A DNA stretch of 39,787 nt, taken from Caldithrix sp. Its GTDB lineage: Bacteria; KSB1; UBA2214; DYKH01. A model generated the notes under the pieces. It ran no database searches and had not been told where the DNA came from. It saw nothing but the letters and a program-made list of their open reading frames with translations. The stretch's first letter is position 1; each line of letters opens with the position of its first letter. The DNA lies in the NCBI GenBank assembly GCA_020722685.1, contig DYKH01000013.1, positions 1 through 39,787 of the forward strand, given 5' to 3'. Both the position numbers and the translations under genes were made by a program. This document shows, one piece after another, positions 34,268 to 39,787 of the stretch.

Positions 34268-35167
34268 ATGACAAGGCTTGGCTTGTTTGCAAAGAGCGGG
34301 TTCGGGAAGGTCTTGGTTCTTTTTGCTCTGCTTGCTATCCTTGGGATACTCATTCCTGGGCCATCTCTCTGCCAGAAAGAGTTACCGGTGATTCTTTTCA
34401 AGGAAGCCACTTTTAGGGAATTCAAGTATCCCAACGGCGAGCTTGATCAGGAATATACAGAGGCGCTGGCAAGGCGGGCGGAACGGTCCTTTAAGAATGC
34501 GAGGGTCCGCTGCGTCGCCAGCTACGTGACCCAGGATGATGCTCGCGCAGTGGTCGCCTACTACAATCGTCTATCAGGACAGCGCTTTGTCAAAAAGGGA
34601 GATCGGTTTGTCTATGCTTTTTCCGAGATCGATGGCGTACCGGCGAGCCGGATCGAGATTTTTCCGGTCCCCATTGCCCGGCTGCAAAAACAGTTTTGGC
34701 CGACGCGGATCGATCTGGTATTGATCCAAAGCGCCGTCACCATGCGCGTTCCATCAAGTCTGAAACGCACAGTCGAGGATCTGAAAAAAAAGGTCGGTCA
34801 CCTTTATTACCACGGGACCATGCGGGAAGATATTGCGATGCTGGAAATGGAGGAAGCCGGCAAGGGTGCAGAGATTTTTGTCCTTTCCACGAATGATCCT
34901 TTCGAAAGAGTCTATACCTTCTTTCGGCGGAAACTGGGACGTATTTACGTCATCAACGCCCGCGACGGTGATCTCAATGTCCGAGATTTTGAGGTGGATG
35001 CCACCGCCGCCCTCGGCCTCGATAGGGAGAAAGAAGAACTGTACATCCGTGTAGAAGAGAATCCTATTGTGTGCGATCTGGAAGGAAATGCCCAGCATTA
35101 TCTAGGATGCGTTTTTATCCAATACACTTTCTGGCGTAATTCCGCTCCCGCACACGCTTCAAAGTAG
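34268..35167 (+). CDS. Secreted protein with an internal duplication
   Basis: 299 residues: a signal peptide or anchor (LVLFALLAILGILIPG, ending near SLCQ), then two similar units. Unit 1 runs from YPNGELDQEYTEAL to YVTQDDARAVVAYYNRLSGQ and FVYAF; unit 2 has AMLEMEEAGKGAEIFVLSTN then DPFERVYTFFRRKLG and YVINA. Both share the plan small helix, strand, then a T-x-D-x-x-(x)V-Y-Y-(x)F-R/L helix. I do not recognise a family. The gene follows hisI by 29 bp, but nothing in it suggests histidine synthesis. ATG 34268 has GAGGT 5-10 nt upstream. Confidence 0.7.
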   Translation: MTRLGLFAKSGFGKVLVLFALLAILGILIPGPSLCQKELPVILFKEATFREFKYPNGELDQEYTEALARRAERSFKNARVRCVASYVTQDDARAVVAYYNRLSGQRFVKKGDRFVYAFSEIDGVPASRIEIFPVPIARLQKQFWPTRIDLVLIQSAVTMRVPSSLKRTVEDLKKKVGHLYYHGTMREDIAMLEMEEAGKGAEIFVLSTNDPFERVYTFFRRKLGRIYVINARDGDLNVRDFEVDATAALGLDREKEELYIRVEENPIVCDLEGNAQHYLGCVFIQYTFWRNSAPAHASK

Positions 35168-35339
35168 GCCGTGATACGCTGCTCTGATGGTTCAGCAGAG
35201 CCGGCATTTCGGAGCAATGGCTGCTCTACAGACCTGCAAATCACCACTCCGATCCGTCGGTCAGAACCGTCTTGGGAATCATCAACCCTCGCTTTTGAAT
35301 TTCGCACTTTTTCTTAGCGCACCAAAGGTGCATTTGACG

Positions 35340-35366
35340 GTAGGACAAGATGCCATCTTGTCCTAC
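35340..35366. repeat. Perfect 13-bp palindrome
   Basis: GTAGGACAAGATG (35340-35352) and CATCTTGTCCTAC (35354-35366) are exact complements around a single base. In RNA this gives an 11-bp stem with a 5-nt loop. A smaller hairpin GCACC-AAA-GGTGC lies at about 35318-35330. There is no T run after it, so a terminator is unlikely, although it may end the secreted-protein transcript. The rest of 35168-35452 shows nothing else I recognise. Confidence 0.55.
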
Positions 35367-35452
35367 AAAATCTTGCCAAAAGAACAACAATTGAATGCGC
35401 AATATCATAGGTATGTATTTGCCGGATGAACCAATAATACTATAGAAACCGC

Positions 35453-35483
35453 TTGTTATTTCAATCCGTTTTGCATATAATTT
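35453..35483 (+). promoter_or_regulatory. Candidate promoter of the DUF488 gene
   Basis: TTG (35453-35455), 20 nt, TATAATTT (35476-35483). The -10 is the textbook TATAAT. Leader length to ATG 35609 would be about 120 nt. Confidence 0.6.
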
Positions 35484-35608
35484 CCCTGCTTGATAGGAAT
35501 CCATCTTTTGAACTTTCGTAAGGAAAGCCGGATCGAGCACTTGTCCCTCACCATTGTGCAATGCAGATACAGGCCTAAAATGGGTCGCTTTGATGACAAG
35601 GAGAAGGA

Positions 35609-35995
35609 ATGGCCATAAGGATTGTCAGATTGGGTAGTCCCAGGGAAAAGGACGAGGGCCTCCGGATTGGCACGGTGCGGCGGCCTCCCAGAGGAGTCAG
35701 GAAGGAAGAGTTTTCCTCAAAAGACTTTTACGATGTTTGGTTTCCTAATCTCTCTCCCAGTGAGCCTCTGCTGAAGGAAGCCCTGGCAGCGAATGATGAA
35801 AGGTCGTGGAAGGCGTTCAAGAGAAAGTTTCTGGCCGAAATGAAATCGCCGGAGGCTGGCAAGGACTTGGATTTGTTGGCTGCACTCTCTCACCACACCA
35901 ATCTGTCGATAGGCTGCTATTGTAAGGATGAGAGTCGTTGCCATCGTTCGATTCTCAGGGAGCTTCTGGTCAAGCGAGGGGCTGAGGTCCGGTAG
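35609..35995 (+). CDS. DUF488 domain protein
   Basis: 128 residues with DUF488 marks: the FSSKDFYDVWFPNLSPS region, WKAFKRKFLAEM and the late cysteine block SIGCYCKDESRCHRSILREL with CxC...CHR. The family fold relates it to small cysteine-bearing hydrolases, but no reaction is established. GGAGAAGG ends just before ATG 35609, a strong ribosome-binding site. An open gap of about 90 bp with a GC-rich hairpin (GCGCGC-rich, about 36030) separates it from the lipid kinase gene. Confidence 0.85.
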   Translation: MAIRIVRLGSPREKDEGLRIGTVRRPPRGVRKEEFSSKDFYDVWFPNLSPSEPLLKEALAANDERSWKAFKRKFLAEMKSPEAGKDLDLLAALSHHTNLSIGCYCKDESRCHRSILRELLVKRGAEVR

Positions 35996-36086
35996 AGTTG
36001 ATCCGGCAGCTAACCGCGCCTTGAAGCGCGCTCGCTGCGCGCGGCGCGCCACCCCGTTGTGGAAATTTCATACGGAGCACACTGAC

Positions 36087-36986
36087 ATGAAAACAATGGT
36101 GATCATGAATCCCAAATCCGCCAAGGGGCGAGCCGCCAAGCGTTTTGCGCAGATTTTTGATCTCCTCAACCAAGCCGGTTTGGAATACGACGTCGCTTAT
36201 ACGGAGGCCCCAATGCATGCCGAAACTCTGGCGAGCGATGCCGTAAAAGGGGCGTATGGTCGCATCATTTCCGTTGGCGGGGACGGCACCCTGAACGAAG
36301 TGGTAAACGGTATTCTGAAAGCCGATGGCGACCCGGAGCTGGCCATTCTTCCCGTCGGTACCTGCAATGATTTTATCAAGGCCATCCGAATTCCCAAGGA
36401 TCTTGCTAACGCCTGCAACGTTATCTCAACAGGTGAATCCAAGCGGTTTGATGTGGCCTTGGTCGGCGACCGCTACTGTATCAATGCAGCAGGCATCGGC
36501 TTTGATGTCGCGATCGTCAAAGATCTGCAAAAATCCAAACTCCTACGAGGTTTTGCCACTTACCTTGCCTACGTACTGCGAAATGCCTTCAGCTACCAAG
36601 GCTTGAATTTGACATTGGTAAACGGTAGAGTCCACTTTGAGCGACAGGCCCTGATGTTGACGGTAGCCAACGGTGTCTGCTTTGGCGGCGGATTCAAAAT
36701 TGCCCCTGACGCCGATGCCAGCGATGGGATGCTGAATGCCATTTTGCTAAAGGACATGAAGCCACTAAAACGACTCAGTGCTTTGCCGCATTTTTTCGAC
36801 GGCAGCCATCTAAAGTTGAAAGAAACGGAATCGTTTCTGACCAATGAGCTCAAGATCGTCGCCGACAACCCGCTGACGGTTCAGATCGAAGGCGAGTTAG
36901 TAGAATGGCCGTCCAATGAGATTAACATCTCCGTGCTGCCTCAGCGCCTCAAGATACTCGTTCCAAGAGCTTCCATTTACCATTGA
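36087..36986 (+). CDS. Diacylglycerol kinase-like lipid kinase
   Basis: 299 residues from ATG 36087; a longer open frame upstream reads into the DUF488 gene's 3' region and is not family-like. Marks of the DAGK catalytic family (YegS/DgkB): IMNPKSAKGRAAKRF (about 7-20), the nucleotide-binding VGGDGTLNEVVNGIL (63-77) and PVGTCNDFIKAI (89-100). A second domain carries NGVCFGGGFKIAPDADASDG. Lipid substrate is not determinable. GGAG lies about 10 nt before the start. It overlaps a longer alternative frame of the next gene, whose real start is 114 bp downstream. Confidence 0.9.
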   Translation: MKTMVIMNPKSAKGRAAKRFAQIFDLLNQAGLEYDVAYTEAPMHAETLASDAVKGAYGRIISVGGDGTLNEVVNGILKADGDPELAILPVGTCNDFIKAIRIPKDLANACNVISTGESKRFDVALVGDRYCINAAGIGFDVAIVKDLQKSKLLRGFATYLAYVLRNAFSYQGLNLTLVNGRVHFERQALMLTVANGVCFGGGFKIAPDADASDGMLNAILLKDMKPLKRLSALPHFFDGSHLKLKETESFLTNELKIVADNPLTVQIEGELVEWPSNEINISVLPQRLKILVPRASIYH

Positions 36987-37099
36987 CGCAATCTGCAACG
37001 GGCCTTGTCTGCACGGCATGTTTTGTAGCGGAAAGAACGGATTTTGAAAGCCCGATAGTTTTTGAATCTCACAACGGATCGCAAGGCTTGGAGGGAAAC

Positions 37100-38116
37100 G
37101 TGATTTATTTTTGGATTACTTTGCTTGTCGCCATTCTTGCCTACTTGGTCATCGCACTGAACGTTAAGACCCTTCCGGTTGGTTTCGTTCTGGTTCGGGA
37201 GGCCGAGGTCATGATCATCGAAAGGCTAGGACAGTATCATCGTCGACTGGATCCGGGCGTTCATTTTATCTGGCCTTTTCTGGAAAAACCGAGGCAGTTG
37301 AAGGTGCGGTTCCATCGGATCGATTCCAAGACGCAAAGAGCATTCAGCTACACGTCCTTTGTCAATCGTATCGATGTCCGGGAACGAATTTTTGACTTCC
37401 TTCAGCAGCATGCCATCAGCAAGGATAACGTTGACTTGGTAATCGACGGTCTGTTGTATTATCAGGTATTCGATGCGAAAAGGGCGGTGTATGCCGTGGC
37501 CGACATTATCGAGGCCATTGCCAGGCTTTCGGAAACTACGCTGCGGGCCGTAATTGGGGGGATGGTTTTGGACGAGACGCTATCCGAACGGGAGACGATC
37601 AATCACAAAATGCGGGAATCATTGGATCAGGCCACCAGTCAGTGGGGCGTCAGAATAAATAGAGTCGAGTTGCAGGACATCAAGCCGCCGGCGGAGCTGG
37701 CCGCTGCCATGAACATGCAAATGGAAGCTGAGCGGCAAAAACGAGCCAGGGTGCTAAAGGCCGAGGGTGAAAAACAGGCGGCGCAATTGATGGCCGAAGG
37801 TGAGCGCCAGGCTATGATTATCATGGCCGAGGGGGAAAAGCAAGCGGCCATCCTCAAAGCTGAAGGAGAAGCCTCGGCGCGCTATCGGATCGCGCAGGCG
37901 GAAGCCGAAGCCGTGAGAAAGCTGATGGAAGTCGTTGGCTCCAGTGAACACTGCACTCAATATCTCGCAGCCATAAAATACATCGATGCTTTCAGGCACA
38001 TTATCAACGAAAGAGGCGACAAAGTGGTGATGATGCCCTATGAAGCATCGGCCATCTTATCCTCCGTAGAGATGATTCGCTCGCTCTACGAACGAAACAA
38101 ATCCCAATCTGCGTGA
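37100..38116 (+). CDS. Stomatin-like SPFH protein
   Basis: 338 residues from GTG 37100, which has GGAGGG 6 nt upstream; a frame from ATG 36983 lacks support. One membrane helix (about 3-23, WITLLVAILAYLVIAL), then an SPFH domain (GFVLVREAEVMIIERLGQYH, LDPGVHFIWPFLEKPRQ, and RVELQDIKPPAELAAAMNMQ MEAERQKRA). A C-terminal coiled coil with five 11-residue repeats follows (LKAEGEKQAAQ, LMAEGERQAMI, IMAEGEKQAAI, LKAEGEASARY and RIAQAEAEAVR). Stomatins oligomerise in membranes and often pair with NfeD-type partners; here a three-helix membrane protein lies next. Function is unknown. Confidence 0.9.
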   Translation: MIYFWITLLVAILAYLVIALNVKTLPVGFVLVREAEVMIIERLGQYHRRLDPGVHFIWPFLEKPRQLKVRFHRIDSKTQRAFSYTSFVNRIDVRERIFDFLQQHAISKDNVDLVIDGLLYYQVFDAKRAVYAVADIIEAIARLSETTLRAVIGGMVLDETLSERETINHKMRESLDQATSQWGVRINRVELQDIKPPAELAAAMNMQMEAERQKRARVLKAEGEKQAAQLMAEGERQAMIIMAEGEKQAAILKAEGEASARYRIAQAEAEAVRKLMEVVGSSEHCTQYLAAIKYIDAFRHIINERGDKVVMMPYEASAILSSVEMIRSLYERNKSQSA

Positions 38117-38192
38117 GTAGAGACGCACGACCGTGCGGCTCTCCCATGCATTTAGGCTTTGGGGAATTTCTGATAACACGAGGGATTTGGCT

Positions 38193-38543
38193 ATGCAGCA
38201 AACCAGTAATACCGCTTACTACTTGTACTGGCCGGAGATGAGCAATACGCTCTCTATCATTGCTTTGGTTCTGGCAGTGGTCATTTTCATTTTTGGCTAT
38301 TTTACGGGGGCAAGAACCAATCGCACCAGAATCTACCTTTCCATAGCCTTAGCGACCATCATTGGCGCTTTTACCATGCCGGTGATTGTAAAGGTGGGCA
38401 AGTTCTTGGGGCTATTGGATAAAAAGCCCGGCATTGTATTTCTCTTGACGGTTTTGATGCTTTTCATCGCCGCAATTGCCACCAATATCTATGAAATCAT
38501 TACGATCACCGCGCGCGACATAGGTCTGCCGACAAGAGAGTGA
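38193..38543 (+). CDS. Membrane protein with three helices
   Basis: 116 residues from ATG 38193 with GAGGG about 10 nt upstream. Three hydrophobic segments (LSIIALVLAVVIFIFGYF, IYLSIALATIIGAFTMPVIV and VFLLTVLMLFIAAIATNIY) with short loops and an N-terminal YYLYWPEM. No motif or family recognised. It follows the stomatin-like gene by 76 bp, so a membrane partner role is possible but unproven. Confidence 0.65.
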   Translation: MQQTSNTAYYLYWPEMSNTLSIIALVLAVVIFIFGYFTGARTNRTRIYLSIALATIIGAFTMPVIVKVGKFLGLLDKKPGIVFLLTVLMLFIAAIATNIYEIITITARDIGLPTRE

Positions 38544-38667
38544 GTTTCGTCGTCCCGTCGTGCACAAGCGCGCTTGGGGCATCCGGCGCCCTGCACGGAA
38601 GATGAGTTGCGGATTCTCCGGGTCGAGCCCTCAAAAGGGTGATACCTACCCGTCTCGGAAACTAATC

Positions 38668-38799
38668 TATACTCGTTGAGGGTAGAGATTTCATCCATCT
38701 TCTCATTCCTGCGCATGCAGGAATCTCCTTGTGAAGAGGTGGTTGGGAGATGCCTGTATTCACAGGCATGATATGAAAAAGCGACCCTTAACGAGTATA
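38668..38799. mobile_element. 132-bp MITE-like element, copy 2
   Basis: Same length, orientation and terminal repeats as copy 1 (21637-21768), with seven base differences, about 95 % identity. Flanks differ completely (ACTAATC before, TTTCTCGCCC after), which shows the 132 bp as the moving unit. It lies in an intergenic gap and breaks no recognisable gene. Confidence 0.85.
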
Positions 38800-38824
38800 T
38801 TTCTCGCCCAGGCCGTATGACCAA

Positions 38825-38902
38825 GACCTGCGGAGGTTACCCCCCAAAGGCCAGACGGAACCAAAGATGCTCCGCTGCTGCTATGAGCAACCTCCGCAGG
38901 TC
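38825..38902. repeat. 14-bp perfect inverted repeat flanking 50 bp
   Basis: GACCTGCGGAGGTT (38825-38838) and AACCTCCGCAGGTC (38889-38902) are exact complements 50 bp apart. It starts 25 bp after the element at 38668-38799. No protein frame is supported inside. It may be another small element, or a long hairpin acting as a processing or termination signal. Confidence 0.55.
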
Positions 38903-38998
38903 TCGGGCATGATGACAGCCACGGCAGAGCACTCCGTCATCTGTTACCTCAATTCGTATTTCTGCCATCTCCTGGCCGTTTCGCTTCTGTTTTTGTCC

Positions 38999-39029
38999 TT
39001 GCATTTCATACCGGCGATTTTTATATTTG
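38999..39029 (+). promoter_or_regulatory. Promoter of the TPR protein gene
   Basis: TTG (38999-39001), 20 nt, TATATTTG (39022-39029), followed by CCCG as at the his promoter. It lies 57 bp before ATG 39087; a leader with TTAGGA supplies the ribosome-binding site. Confidence 0.65.
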
Positions 39030-39086
39030 CCCGCCTTTTAATCAAAGTTTTTCACTCACCCGTTATGCTTATCTTTTAGGAACAAA

Positions 39087-39761
39087 ATGCTAAGACCGAG
39101 GAAACGGATAACCAAGAAACAACTAAAAGAAGACAAGCTGGTCACGTTTTATTTCAAGGCAACTTCTTGGATAGAAAGGAACTCCAAATACATCTACATG
39201 GGACTGGGGGCCGTCGTGCTCGTCGTTTTGCTGCTGTACGTGAACGCGAGGAGCAAAAGGACTTCGGAGTCCAATGCAAGCGTCGAGCTTTTGCGGGCGA
39301 CGCGGGCTTACGAGTCAGGCAACTATCAGAACGCAATCACACAGCTCAGCAATTTGGTGGAAAACTATGGGGGAACCCGTAGTGGAACCCTGAGCTTGTT
39401 ATACCTGGCAAATTCATTCTACCAGACCGGCGACATCGAAAACGCCAAAAAGAATTACCAGAAGTTTGCATCCGAGTTTAGCGGTGATGAGCACTTGCTC
39501 GCCTCCGCGATAGGAGGAGTGGCCGCTTGCTTAGAACAAGAAAAAAAGTACCTCGAAGCCGCCGAGCAGTATGAGAGAATAGTGCGCAAATATCCCAAGA
39601 CGGTGCAGGCGCCCTATTTCTTGCTTCGGGCCGGGCGCTGCTTTGCACTTGCGGACGACACGAGCAAAGCAAGAGAGCAATATGAAAAGATCGTGAAAGA
39701 ATACCCGAATGCCCAGGAAAAAGACCAAGCCCTGATGTTAATGGCGATGATCAAAACGTAG
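39087..39761 (+). CDS. Membrane-anchored TPR protein, YfgM-like
   Basis: 224 residues: a basic head (RPRKRITKKQLKEDKLVTFY), one membrane helix at about 34-52 (YIYMGLGAVVLVVLLLYVNA), then a periplasmic chain of tetratricopeptide repeats (ATRAYESGNYQNAITQLSNL; YLANSFYQTGDIENAKKNYQ; ACLEQEKKYLEAAEQYERIV; AGRCFALADDTSKAREQYEK). The plan is that of YfgM, a SecYEG-associated ancillary protein, and of other TPR scaffolds. No catalytic domain is present. It has its own promoter at 38999, and it ends 26 bp before the window edge, so the downstream operon is not seen. Confidence 0.88.
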   Translation: MLRPRKRITKKQLKEDKLVTFYFKATSWIERNSKYIYMGLGAVVLVVLLLYVNARSKRTSESNASVELLRATRAYESGNYQNAITQLSNLVENYGGTRSGTLSLLYLANSFYQTGDIENAKKNYQKFASEFSGDEHLLASAIGGVAACLEQEKKYLEAAEQYERIVRKYPKTVQAPYFLLRAGRCFALADDTSKAREQYEKIVKEYPNAQEKDQALMLMAMIKT

Positions 39762-39787
39762 GGCTTGTTTTGGCGATGGAGTGAGGC

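Noticed and set aside
35928..36086. N-terminal extension of the lipid kinase frame
   Set aside because: The extension reads into the DUF488 3' region and an arginine-rich stretch; ATG 36087 begins the conserved domain and has a ribosome-binding site.
36983..37099. N-terminal extension of the stomatin-like frame with three cysteines
   Set aside because: No ribosome-binding site at 36983, while GTG 37100 has GGAGGG and starts just before the membrane helix.
38489..38824. 111-codon minus-strand frame across element copy 2
   Set aside because: Its similarity to the frame at 21509-21793 is due to the shared 132-bp element and not to a protein.

Overview
The window is a stretch of bacterial chromosome of about 50 % GC by eye. 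It is dominated by housekeeping genes, with small accessory genes wedged between them. An outer-membrane-type secreted protein, a Na+/sugar symporter, a long-form HisG, an RnfB and promoter -10 boxes of the form TAnnTTTG point to a Gram-negative of the Fibrobacteres-Chlorobi-Bacteroidota neighbourhood (for example KSB1 or Calditrichota relatives). That placement is inference: there is no rRNA or tRNA gene here and no search was run.

Layout. 1-5300: 3' end of radA, then tgt, with toxin-antitoxin-like genes between and after them: an intact MazF pair, DUF2442, a VapB with a broken VapC, and UPF0175 with a frameshifted PIN toxin. 5300-9460: yajC, fmt, rsmB, a PASTA protein and rpe, mostly overlapping, so probably one operon. 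9900-13360: cspA with its own promoter and terminator, an unknown gene, then xerD-birA-coaX with overlapping ends. 13400-20000 (minus strand): a nucleotidyltransferase, a small zinc-finger protein, a large secreted IPT/TIG-like protein, a TGS GTPase, a decayed BglII-type restriction-modification pair and a methyltransferase remnant. 20000-24900 (minus strand): galK, a small membrane protein, a four-helix-bundle gene interrupted by a 132-bp element, an SSS symporter and a PfkB kinase. 25000-26400: orphan rnfB and a NifU-like protein. 26450-27230 (minus strand): a predicted PD-(D/E)XK protein. 27500-34240: the histidine operon hisGDCBHAFI, preceded by a leader peptide rich in His codons and a complete-looking transcription attenuator. 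34270-39787: a secreted unknown, DUF488, a lipid kinase, a stomatin-like protein, a three-helix membrane protein, a second copy of the 132-bp element and a TPR protein.

Four observations stand out. (1) A classical histidine attenuator (leader peptide with HLHTHRHH, antiterminator, terminator) stands in front of hisG. (2) Two 132-bp copies of a MITE-like element share identical ends, and one copy splits a recognisable gene. (3) A promoter pattern, TTG - 20 nt - TAnnTTT(G), recurs at six sites with the same spacing. (4) Frameshifts, stops and deletions fall in accessory genes (toxins, both halves of a restriction-modification system, S23-like protein, methyltransferase), while I saw no break in the core genes. 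This suggests real decay rather than random sequencing error. I did not find a clearly new multi-gene system; the best candidates for new biology are the attenuator, the element and a few uncharacterised proteins.
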